Source: Paenibacillus mesophilus (GTDB lineage Bacteria > Bacillota > Bacilli > Paenibacillales > NBRC-103111). Taken from it: a stretch of DNA of 64,000 nucleotides. Where the stretch lies: assembly GCF_005938385.1 (NCBI RefSeq), contig NZ_VCRA01000008.1, forward strand, positions 186,001 through 250,000, in the 5' to 3' direction. The position numbers and the translations under genes were made by a program. Shown in pieces: positions 42,070 to 50,454 of this stretch. Every line of letters starts with the position of its first letter. The stretch's first letter is position 1. The notes under the pieces were generated by a model that saw only the letters and a program-made list of their open reading frames with translations, was not told the origin of the DNA and ran no database searches.

Positions 42070-45000
42070 CTACTTGCTTTTCACTTTGATATCACCCGTA
42101 AAGTCCGCATGTAATATCTCTACAGGTTGAACGGTTGAATCGCTTCCGTTCCATATCCGAATCGACAGCGCCCCGTGTCCGGAGGCTTCGCCTGCCATCA
42201 GACGCACCGTATAAACCGCCCCATTCAGCAAAGTCTTGCCCTGCAGGTAGACGCTGTTGCCGGAAACGACAACCCATTCAACCGAGGTAATGTTCCAATC
42301 TATACCTTTCGGCTCAACACGCATGTGCCATTGTTTCTGATCGCCGCCCTGCTTCACGTCAACGTGCAGTTTATCGCCGGCCCGTCCTAACAAACTGTCG
42401 GCCGGGAGCCGAATAAATCCTGCCGCACGCACTTCCCCTTGAGCGCCACTGCGCACCGCCAAGTCGGAGCTTTCCGACGATGCCGTATAATAGCCGTTCT
42501 CCAGAAGCCTCGTTTGAATATCGTACAATCCGGCAGGAAGCGTCACCCTGACGAAGGCTTGGCCCCGATTGTCGGTAGAGTGCGTTTCCTGCAAGCCAGG
42601 CGCCTCTATCCGCGTTCTGGAACCGTCCGTTCCGATCGCATGGATCACGAAACGGACCGGTAGTCCTTCAAGTTTGCCCGGGCTTCCGTCCTCCTCCTGC
42701 CGCACCTGCGCCGCCAGAAGCAGAGCGTTCCCTTCGTCAGACGTACGATCGCCCGCGTAAGCGACAGCCGCCTTTTCCTTGCTTACCGCCAATTGTGCCT
42801 CGCCGCTCGCGCCGCGCAGAAATTTGGCGCTGTTTTGCGCATAGTCGGCAGTAATGCCGTTCTGCCCGTACGTTGCATCCGTGACGCTAATCGCTACGGC
42901 GTAAGGAACCGCAGCTTTCCCTTGCGCATCCGTCAAAGCTGCGCCAACCGGCTGACCGTTCACCTGGAACGCAACCGATTCGCCGGCAATCGGACTGCCG
43001 TTTCGATCCGTCAGCGATGCTTTCAGTTCCGCCGCATCGCTGTATACCCCTGCCGCGTTGTCCACGGTAAGCGTTGTGCTGCCGTACACGCTGAAATGTA
43101 CGTCTTTCGCTGCCGTGTTGCCCGCCTTGTCTTCAGCCGTTACCGATAGCGTGTGTGCTCCCGATGCGGTTATCGGCTTGCCGGAAGCCCACGTTTCTCC
43201 ATTCAGCTTGATGGAGAATTGCTTCACGCCGCTGCCTGAATCCACAACCGCGACGGTTGGCGAAACCGAGTCCGTGTAATCGCCGCCCTCGGTCACTCCG
43301 CCAATCGTAATGGACGGACCTGCAAGATCAGGTTTCACCGTAACGGCCGGCAATGAAACAACTGAGCTTTTGCCCAGCCCTGACACATAGGCATATACCG
43401 AATAATCGTGGGTTCCTGCCGCGGGAGCCGGAATCGTCACCGTTAACGGCGTCGCCTCTCCCATTCCGGCCGCTTGGGCAACCGTCCGTTCCCCTTCCTT
43501 CACAATAATCGTCGAACCGTTCGTTGCCGTTACATCAAATGTGACATCCGTTCCCGCGTTTACGTTCGTCAACGGTTCCCGCCGAAGGATAATCACAGAG
43601 CGCTCCTCCGCATCGACGGTCGTCGTCAACGAGATATTATCCGTAAATACGGAAGCAACATAAGTTTTGGCGCCGATTATAGTCAAGCGGATGAATTTCG
43701 CGCCGGTCGGGGCCGGAGTCGTTAGAGACACGGAGCCCCATTGATTCAGCGCCGTCGTCACTTCCTTGCTCATCGTAACGCCCGGTACAACCGCCATCTC
43801 CTTGCCTGCGGCGTCATGATAACGAACTTGCACAATCGGACGATTGGAGGAACGCCCGGGAGGATAGCCGGTGCGATTTACGTCCATCGCCACCGTATAC
43901 GTTCTTCCCCCGACAATAGGGATCAAATCGGAATCGACCGCCACTTCCAAAGCGGTATCGTTATCGTACAGCCGCATGCTTTGGCTGCCGCTCTTCACCG
44001 TTTGCGACGAAAGCTCGATCACTGCATCTTTGCCTTCGAGCGTTGCGGGGTTGCGAATCGCCCACCCCGCAATGGCGCCGTTTGCTTGAAGCGGCTGCTC
44101 GAAGCCCGCATTCGTTACTTCAAGCTCCTGCGCAACTGGACCTTGCGGCGGCGTTTCCACCGCGATCTTCTTATACATTTTGACATGATCGAAGAAAGCG
44201 GTACCTACCCACGATTGCGAGCAAAATAACACAAGCTTGCCGGAAACCGCGCCTTGCGGCGCAATCGAGCTGAACTCCGCATTCGCCCATTGCTTTACCG
44301 GAGACGAGAAATAGTTGGCCGGCGCAGGCGTTACCTTGATTTCCTTGCCTGCCGCATCATAATATTTCATGGAGAAGATCGTTCGTCCGCCGTTCAAATA
44401 AATATTCGTCTTCCCCGTATATTCCACACCCGGCGTGACCGGGAACGGATCGGAGATCACCCCGGTCTCGGCGGTCGTTGAAGTGTCCGCGATTAACAGA
44501 CTGTTCTGCCCTTCCTTCGCTTGCTCCTGCGATACCGAAATTCCGGCTTGCCCCGTGCCGAAGCCGAAGCTTTGCCACCCAGGAATCGTACCGTCTCCAT
44601 TCACCTGCTCAAATCCGCCGTTTACGACGGGAACCTCGACATCCGCATATACCGGAGGAAGCTCCTTCGTTACGGAAATCTTTTTCAGCACGGACGCTTC
44701 GTTGTAATATAAATTTCCATCCGGACCGAGCGTCATTAAATTTGTTTTCGTTCCGGGTATTTTTGCGAAGGCCATCGTGGACGGATCTACCGCAACGATT
44801 TGACCGCCAAGCGTCGTATACAGGATGCCTTCTGCGTCCCAGCGCAGCTTGACCGGGACCCAATTATGATCGAACACCCAATCCGTCGCCGTTATTTCTT
44901 TTTGCTTGACGATTTCGTAAGTATCGGGATTCATCGCGAAAATCGTACCGTATGCCGCGCCCCAGAGAAGACCGTCAGGACCGAAGGACAGGCCTCCGAT

Positions 45001-46713
45001 CGATTTTGGCTTCATACCGCCGGCTTGCTGAATAGCCGGAACAAATTCGGCAATCTTCCTTTTGGCGGCTACGTCCCAAATGAATATTTTCGCTTCTGCA
45101 GCGGTTGGCTCGATTCCGAGGCCGCCCCACACCGTAGTGGAGCCATAAAGTTTGCCGTTTCGGTAAGCAAGCCCCATAATGCTTTGGTTTTCCACAACGT
45201 TGCGGTACGTTTCCCATTCGGTGCCGTCGTATATGGATATCGCGCCTCCGAGCTCGCCGAGCTTCGGGATCGTTCCCGTAAAAAGCTTGTTGTCTCCCGT
45301 TGCGAGTGCAAACGGACGGTCTTGCCCATATCCGATTTCATGAATTTTTTTCGGATTCGCATTGCGTTCGAGCGGCATCGTCGTGTCGAGCTCGTGCATA
45401 TGGGCCGACGGATATTCGCCGAATATCATTTTGTTGCCGTAAGCGATCATCCCCTCAGCTTGCCCCATGCTGAACATCTCTTTATTGCCGGTTGCAATAT
45501 TGTAGCGGGCGCCATAGGTTCCCTGATAGCCGGTGCTGTATAGAAGCCCGTCCGGCCCGAATTCGAGCGACTGGATGGAAACCGGCGTACCGGGCACGAC
45601 CGGCATCCACGACTTCACCACATTGGTTGTGAAATTCGATATCGCTACCGCGCCGTTATATAAAATCGTTGCCAATGACATTCCCGGAAGTTCGGGATCT
45701 CCTTTCACTTCTATCCACGTTCCTTTGCGGAAATAAGAACCGAACAACACATCGGTAGGCGTCGATATCCGGCTGTCCAGATCAAACGCGTAATATCTGC
45801 CATCGGCCAAGTAGTACGTTTTGCCGTTCATCTCCGGCGAGACGTACATGCCTCGATAATTGTCCACTGCATCAGGGAGCCACTGGCCTGCGGCAAGGTC
45901 ATAGATCAACATCTTGTTCGGTGTCGAGCTCATATGCACGAACAAAAAATCGCGAACGACGTTCATCGCATATACAGTCGGCTCGTTGCCGGGAGTAAAG
46001 CCCGCACTGTCCGGGAATGGAATGCGCGTTTTGCTGCCGTCGGCGGGATTCAGCTTGTACAGTTCGCCGACCGCCCCGGTCCCTGCGTATACATATCCGT
46101 TATGGTAGGCGATAGCGCGAACGTACTCCTTGTTGGCCGCGATCCTGCCGTAATCCGTGATTTGATTCGTTGCAGGATCATACTTGAAGACCGTCCCGGT
46201 CGGGTAAGTTCCTCCGTAAACGGCGCCCTTGTCATCAACGGCAAGCCCGTACAAGGTGGAAGCACCCTGCGAAGTTCCCAATTTCGTTACCGATTTGGTC
46301 ACCGGCGAGTACCGGTACAAGTAGCTTGCGGACGCAATATAAACTTGACCTTGTGCATCTACCGCATGACCCCAGGATTGACCTCCTCCGGAAAGGGGCA
46401 AAGACCGGATCAGGCTGTAGTTATCCAAATCGACTACGTTAAAATAGGCCGGGTTGTCCGCAACATTCGGATTGCCCGTAACGGTCGTATACATAACCCG
46501 CTTCCCGTCCTCGATACCATATGAACTGTCGAGCACGGCAGGGGCCGTAACCATAGTGCCGATGTCTTCCGGCACGGAAAACATCCTGGGCACCACATCG
46601 GAAGCGGCATGGGCTTGATCGGCCACAAATGCAGGCATAGCGGCGGCGCTTGCGACAACAATGGAAAGAAGCAATCGGGAAGCGGCTTTCTCGATTTTTT
46701 TCAGTGCGTCCAT
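42070..46713 (-). CDS. Secreted 1547-residue beta-propeller protein with CBM-like and Ig-like modules
   Basis: A Sec signal (LLLSIVVASAAAMPAFVADQ, cut after AHA) is followed by a large beta-propeller region (about 50-690) made of repeats such as VDDKGAVYGGTYPTGTVFKY and FGPDGLLWGAAYGTIFAM. Two carbohydrate-binding-like modules follow, starting VVNGGFEQVNGDGTIPGW and VTNAGFEQPLQANGAIAGW, then three or four Ig-like domains and a C-terminal beta module. No sortase signal or SLH domain is seen, so it is probably released. It could bind or cleave polysaccharide. AGGAG lies eight bases before ATG 46713. It is cotranscribed with the GATase-barrel gene 36 bases upstream. Confidence 0.8.
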   Translation of the reverse strand: MDALKKIEKAASRLLLSIVVASAAAMPAFVADQAHAASDVVPRMFSVPEDIGTMVTAPAVLDSSYGIEDGKRVMYTTVTGNPNVADNPAYFNVVDLDNYSLIRSLPLSGGGQSWGHAVDAQGQVYIASASYLYRYSPVTKSVTKLGTSQGASTLYGLAVDDKGAVYGGTYPTGTVFKYDPATNQITDYGRIAANKEYVRAIAYHNGYVYAGTGAVGELYKLNPADGSKTRIPFPDSAGFTPGNEPTVYAMNVVRDFLFVHMSSTPNKMLIYDLAAGQWLPDAVDNYRGMYVSPEMNGKTYYLADGRYYAFDLDSRISTPTDVLFGSYFRKGTWIEVKGDPELPGMSLATILYNGAVAISNFTTNVVKSWMPVVPGTPVSIQSLEFGPDGLLYSTGYQGTYGARYNIATGNKEMFSMGQAEGMIAYGNKMIFGEYPSAHMHELDTTMPLERNANPKKIHEIGYGQDRPFALATGDNKLFTGTIPKLGELGGAISIYDGTEWETYRNVVENQSIMGLAYRNGKLYGSTTVWGGLGIEPTAAEAKIFIWDVAAKRKIAEFVPAIQQAGGMKPKSIGGLSFGPDGLLWGAAYGTIFAMNPDTYEIVKQKEITATDWVFDHNWVPVKLRWDAEGILYTTLGGQIVAVDPSTMAFAKIPGTKTNLMTLGPDGNLYYNEASVLKKISVTKELPPVYADVEVPVVNGGFEQVNGDGTIPGWQSFGFGTGQAGISVSQEQAKEGQNSLLIADTSTTAETGVISDPFPVTPGVEYTGKTNIYLNGGRTIFSMKYYDAAGKEIKVTPAPANYFSSPVKQWANAEFSSIAPQGAVSGKLVLFCSQSWVGTAFFDHVKMYKKIAVETPPQGPVAQELEVTNAGFEQPLQANGAIAGWAIRNPATLEGKDAVIELSSQTVKSGSQSMRLYDNDTALEVAVDSDLIPIVGGRTYTVAMDVNRTGYPPGRSSNRPIVQVRYHDAAGKEMAVVPGVTMSKEVTTALNQWGSVSLTTPAPTGAKFIRLTIIGAKTYVASVFTDNISLTTTVDAEERSVIILRREPLTNVNAGTDVTFDVTATNGSTIIVKEGERTVAQAAGMGEATPLTVTIPAPAAGTHDYSVYAYVSGLGKSSVVSLPAVTVKPDLAGPSITIGGVTEGGDYTDSVSPTVAVVDSGSGVKQFSIKLNGETWASGKPITASGAHTLSVTAEDKAGNTAAKDVHFSVYGSTTLTVDNAAGVYSDAAELKASLTDRNGSPIAGESVAFQVNGQPVGAALTDAQGKAAVPYAVAISVTDATYGQNGITADYAQNSAKFLRGASGEAQLAVSKEKAAVAYAGDRTSDEGNALLLAAQVRQEEDGSPGKLEGLPVRFVIHAIGTDGSRTRIEAPGLQETHSTDNRGQAFVRVTLPAGLYDIQTRLLENGYYTASSESSDLAVRSGAQGEVRAAGFIRLPADSLLGRAGDKLHVDVKQGGDQKQWHMRVEPKGIDWNITSVEWVVVSGNSVYLQGKTLLNGAVYTVRLMAGEASGHGALSIRIWNGSDSTVQPVEILHADFTGDIKVKSK

Positions 46714-46749
46714 GGATTCCACTCCTTCTTCGTATGAATGCATGTCGAA

Positions 46750-48603
46750 CTACTCGAATAAACTTTCGTCCATCAGGCCGAGGAGCAGTCCCGCCGAAGC
46801 GATGGCGTTCGTCCAGCCGCTCTCGAGGCAGTAAGGTCCCCAGCCCGTATCGCCGTTGTTGCCGAAATATTCGCCCCCATCCATATCGTAAGCTCTCATC
46901 CAGCCTCCGTTAAACCGGGGGTCCGCGCTGCGGACTTGGATGCTGCACATAAATGCCGACAAAGAGCGATAAAGCTCTTCATATTTGGCTGCGCCCGTAG
47001 CCTTCCATGCCTCCCATGCATTCATCAGCAAAAAATTGTTCGTATACAATTGGTCGGCTATCCCTTCTCCGTTGTACAGGAAGACGCCGGCATCTTCCTT
47101 GCCGAAACGTTCCGGGTCCGGATTGTCCGCTTCCTCGATCCCTCCCGACCGATGCCGATTGGACAGCAAATAATCGATGATCCCCTCAAGCCCGGAAGCG
47201 ATAGCGCCGGAACGGTCATGCTTGGCCAAATAACCGAGCGGCAATACGAACCGGTTCAGCCCGGACGTCCGGCTGTACATGTATCGCAGCTCGCTTTGGT
47301 GAGCCAACATATAGAGGGACCCTCTGACGGCGATATCCAAATATTGTTGTTCTCCCGTAACCAGATAGGCTTGAATGAATGCGGCATGGGCGATGCTCTC
47401 AAAATGCGGATTCATGCTGGGCTTAAGCTCCCGGGAGGCGCGCTCGCGTCCGATCGTTCGAAGCTGCTGTCCCGTAAGCACGTTCGGCCGCAGCCCGGTC
47501 GTTTTGTTCTGTGTCTCGAGAAGCGCACGAGCCGTCATCAGTCCCCGACTCCTGTATTCCTCTATCCCTGTTTTGCGGTATAAATAAAGCAGTACGAAGC
47601 AAACCCAGGCGTTATCGTCCGTGAACATCTGATCGGGCTCTTCCGCCGGAAAGTCAAACCATTTGAAAAAGCCTTGGGACGGCGATTCCGGGGAAGTTTC
47701 CTGATATCCGTTCCTGAACAAGTACTCCATCAGATTGCGCGAAGCCGTCTCCCACCTCTCATTCCCGGTGTATCGGCCGTATAAATGGAAGAAGAGCGCG
47801 GCATGGGCGTGACAATCCGGTCTGCGATCACGGGACAGAGCCGCCGTAACCGAATGGATGTTCTCGTAAATACCGGCGGAGCCGTCCGGCGCCGGCATAA
47901 TGCCGGACTTCTCAAACCAGCTCAGGCCGGCTTCGACGGCTTTCGCAGGCTCTGTCTCTTCGCTTGCGGCAATGTCTTGCTCCCATACGCGAAACGGGAT
48001 CCCTGTCCGATCCGACAAGGCGGATAGGAGAGAAGCCCATTTGCGATAAGGCCGAAACGCCCGTTTGTTACGGGAAGAGAATAACGAGAAGGTTGAGTAC
48101 ACACACAAGCCTCTGCCCAGTTCCCTGATCAACAATCCCGGGTGCGCCTGTGCGTTCCGGCTTTCCGCGATATGCGTTTGCTTGTAAGGCCCGAAATCGA
48201 GCCAGTTCTCGATATCAAGCGAAAAACCGAACGCCATGCTTCCTTCCCATTCGAGCAGCGATCCTGACGGAACCCCCTCCTTTTCTGCAGACACTCGCAA
48301 TTTTTCAAGCGTTCTGCGTGTTTTAGGAAAGTCCTGCTTCCAGCCGAACAGCCTGGAGCTCGAAAAATCGAACGCGCTGATCAGTTCCACATACAATTTC
48401 CCGCCGGATTCCACAAACTTCCAAAGCTTTCTCGTAATCTCATCCGATAAAGTCGTTTCCTCCTCGATCCGCGATGTGCCGATCAGCAGGACGGCTCCAT
48501 ACTTCTCCAGATTTTCATTGGCCAAGCGATCGAAAGAAAACGTTCTCAAACCTTCAACCGGTTCGAATTCGATCCGCTCTTCCGAAAATAGGGCTATTTC
48601 CAT
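46750..48603 (-). CDS. GATase-like domain fused to an alpha/alpha barrel, unknown function
   Basis: The 617-residue protein has no signal peptide. Residues 1-210 resemble the glutamine-amidotransferase-like/ThuA fold found at the ends of some glycosidases (YGAVLLIGTSRIEEETTLSDE, then KFVESGGKLYVELI). Residues 230-610 form a helical barrel with motifs EAGLSWFEKSGIMPAPDGS and QMFTDDNAWVCFVLLYLYRK and look like a glycoside-processing (alpha/alpha)6 barrel. I do not recognise the family. The gene leads an operon with the giant propeller protein; GGGGGAG precedes ATG. A GntR-SBP gene lies upstream on the same strand, separated by a terminator. Confidence 0.65.
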   Translation of the reverse strand: MEIALFSEERIEFEPVEGLRTFSFDRLANENLEKYGAVLLIGTSRIEEETTLSDEITRKLWKFVESGGKLYVELISAFDFSSSRLFGWKQDFPKTRRTLEKLRVSAEKEGVPSGSLLEWEGSMAFGFSLDIENWLDFGPYKQTHIAESRNAQAHPGLLIRELGRGLCVYSTFSLFSSRNKRAFRPYRKWASLLSALSDRTGIPFRVWEQDIAASEETEPAKAVEAGLSWFEKSGIMPAPDGSAGIYENIHSVTAALSRDRRPDCHAHAALFFHLYGRYTGNERWETASRNLMEYLFRNGYQETSPESPSQGFFKWFDFPAEEPDQMFTDDNAWVCFVLLYLYRKTGIEEYRSRGLMTARALLETQNKTTGLRPNVLTGQQLRTIGRERASRELKPSMNPHFESIAHAAFIQAYLVTGEQQYLDIAVRGSLYMLAHQSELRYMYSRTSGLNRFVLPLGYLAKHDRSGAIASGLEGIIDYLLSNRHRSGGIEEADNPDPERFGKEDAGVFLYNGEGIADQLYTNNFLLMNAWEAWKATGAAKYEELYRSLSAFMCSIQVRSADPRFNGGWMRAYDMDGGEYFGNNGDTGWGPYCLESGWTNAIASAGLLLGLMDESLFE

Positions 48604-48656
48604 CAGATCATCTCCCCCATCCTATTTGGTTTACGATTCAAACACTTAATTTGTGG

Positions 48657-48680
48657 TATATATGTAGTATATTAATGCAT
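48657..48680. promoter_or_regulatory. TATATATGTAGTATA element plus ATGCAT upstream of the barrel-propeller operon
   Basis: TATATATGTAGTATA (48657-48671) and ATGCAT (48675-48680) both have close counterparts upstream of the neighbouring GntR-SBP gene (TATATATAGTATA at 50238-50250 and ATGCAT at 50207-50212). I infer a shared operator of that regulator. Confidence 0.4.
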
Positions 48681-48736
48681 ATTTATGATAGCACCATTAA
48701 TTTTTTAATGTCAATTGGTTTTTATGTCGTCTATAA

Positions 48737-48773
48737 CAAAAAAGCCCGGTGGAGAGAACCTCCAGCCAGGCTT
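48737..48773 (-). terminator. Terminator of the second GntR-SBP gene
   Basis: On the minus strand AAGCC/GGCTT with an inner CTGGAGG/CTCCACC stem is followed by TTTTTTGTT. Confidence 0.8.
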
Positions 48774-48804
48774 GATGCCGATTGCCGAATTTAAATAGTA
48801 GAGC

Positions 48805-50178
48805 TTAGCCTTTCAACGATAATTGTTTATTAAATAACCGAATCAATCCTTCCTCGTCGACCAGACCGGAAAAATATTCACCTAGGCATTCTCCGAATAC
48901 TTGCAGTTCGTCCACAGACAGCTGAAGCCGATCGTGGGTCGCATAATGAGGAATTAATTCCCTATGGAGCTCCAGACGCGCGGGCTTGTTTGCCAGCTCG
49001 GTCTGAACGGACTCCGTGACCAATTTGTTGGACGGCAAGCTGAACGTATGGCGGCGAATAAACGTTTGGCTTTCTTCGGACAGAAGATAGTCGGCAAAGC
49101 ATCTTGCTTCCTCCTTGTTGGCGGAAGAGGCCCCTACGGCAATGCCGGTGGTCAGCAGCAGCGTATCGTGGGAACGGTACTTCGGAAGCGGTGAAATATC
49201 GAACGAAAACTCGGCATCTTTCAATTGATTCAAGCGGTAATAAGTCGTGAGGATGGCCGATACTTTCTGCTGCTTGAACAGCTTCTCGGCGTCATGCTCC
49301 CCGAACGAAATCACAAGCGGGTATAAGCCGTCTTCATGAATCAAGTCGCGGATGAATCGCAGCAAGGCGAGCGTCTCCGGATCCTCCGGCGATAGAAGAC
49401 CTTTCTCGTCCCGCCGGAACCGCGCCCGGTTCTGCAGAAGGAAGATCGGCCAACGGGTGAAGGACGACAGGTGAAAATACAGGCCAAACCGGTTCGGGGC
49501 GGTCAACTTGCCCAGCACTTCTCGCAAATCGTGCCAATCCCAGCTGCTATCCGGCTCAAACAGACGGCGCTCCCCGAAATGTTCCTTGTTGTAACAAAGG
49601 ACAACCGGAGAAAAGATAAACGGCCTTACGTGCAACATATTCTCTTCCGTCGCGAATAAAGCATTTAAGAAAGGGTACGTCTCCCGCTCCGGAGAAAACG
49701 GTTCAAACACGCTCAATTGATTCGTTTCGCGAAAATGAACGTAATCGATATGGTTTAATGTGATCACATCGACAATCCCGGATTGCAGCAGCTGCTTCAC
49801 ATTCTCCGCTTGAAAGTAAGGCAGCTTAAACGGCTCTATTTGGATATGGGGATGCATCTCCATAAACCGTTCGATAAGCTCGCCCATATTCGCTTCTTCG
49901 TAAAGAGAGGGATATACGCCAAAGCGGACTACCTTCTGCCGCTTCCGTTCCGCGACCTGGGTACCGACCCTTGGATGCTTGACGATCAGCTCTTCTTGTA
50001 CCAGCTTCTCCAGGATGATGCGCACGGAATTTTTGCTCAGCTGGAACTGCTCCGCCAGCTCCATCTCGGCGGGCAAAAAGTCGCCGGGCTTGTAAACACC
50101 GCTCAAAATGTTATGACGGATGGAGTTCAGCATCTCGTTCAATCGGTGTTGAAACGTGCTGCGGTTAGGTTTGGTCAT
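48805..50178 (-). CDS. GntR winged helix fused to a solute-binding-protein domain, second paralogue
   Basis: The 457-residue protein has the GntR winged helix (about 10-75; YKPGDFLPAEMELAEQFQLS, HPRVGTQVAER) followed by a solute-binding fold without any signal peptide. Shared motifs with the other two copies include SPVVLCYNKEHFGERRL, DWHDL, TRWPIFLLQNRARF and FDISPLP. AAGGAG precedes the ATG. It is the most divergent of the three paralogues. Next downstream on the same strand is the GATase-barrel/propeller operon, its probable target; it has its own terminator. The effector is probably a sugar that binds in the cytoplasm. Confidence 0.83.
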   Translation of the reverse strand: MTKPNRSTFQHRLNEMLNSIRHNILSGVYKPGDFLPAEMELAEQFQLSKNSVRIILEKLVQEELIVKHPRVGTQVAERKRQKVVRFGVYPSLYEEANMGELIERFMEMHPHIQIEPFKLPYFQAENVKQLLQSGIVDVITLNHIDYVHFRETNQLSVFEPFSPERETYPFLNALFATEENMLHVRPFIFSPVVLCYNKEHFGERRLFEPDSSWDWHDLREVLGKLTAPNRFGLYFHLSSFTRWPIFLLQNRARFRRDEKGLLSPEDPETLALLRFIRDLIHEDGLYPLVISFGEHDAEKLFKQQKVSAILTTYYRLNQLKDAEFSFDISPLPKYRSHDTLLLTTGIAVGASSANKEEARCFADYLLSEESQTFIRRHTFSLPSNKLVTESVQTELANKPARLELHRELIPHYATHDRLQLSVDELQVFGECLGEYFSGLVDEEGLIRLFNKQLSLKG

Positions 50179-50206
50179 TCTGCTTGCTCCTTAAAGCAAA
50201 AAATAA

Positions 50207-50250
50207 ATGCATACGTTTTTCACGGAATTCTCTGGTCTATATATAGTATA
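50207..50250. promoter_or_regulatory. ATGCAT and TATATATAGTATA elements upstream of GntR-SBP 2
   Basis: These resemble the pair upstream of the barrel-propeller operon (48657-48680), in reverse order. Possible autoregulatory operator. Confidence 0.35.
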
Positions 50251-50397
50251 CAATATTAAAAAAATGAATGCCAGAACATGGGAAGAACGAAGTAACTCTG
50301 GGATTCGGAGCGAATATCGTCCAATTCCCAGGTGTTGTCCACCCCTTTCGCTTCTACAAAGATTCGTTTTTTAACTGTTCTGCATGAAGCCGCAAAG

Positions 50398-50428
50398 TCT
50401 AAAAAGGCCGCCGTTGATACCGGCAGCC
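50398..50428 (-). terminator. Terminator of the sigma-fusion gene
   Basis: GGCTGCCG/CGGCGGCC (one T-G pair) is followed on the minus strand by TTTTTAGA. Confidence 0.8.
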
Positions 50429-50454
50429 CAATTTCATGGAGCTTTTGTGATCAT

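Noticed and set aside
50257-50400. Open minus-strand frame (…RIFVEAKGVDNTWELDD…) after the sigma-fusion gene
   Set aside because: No start codon or ribosome site, about 45 codons only, and it lies after a good terminator. It could be a gene remnant, but chance is not excluded.
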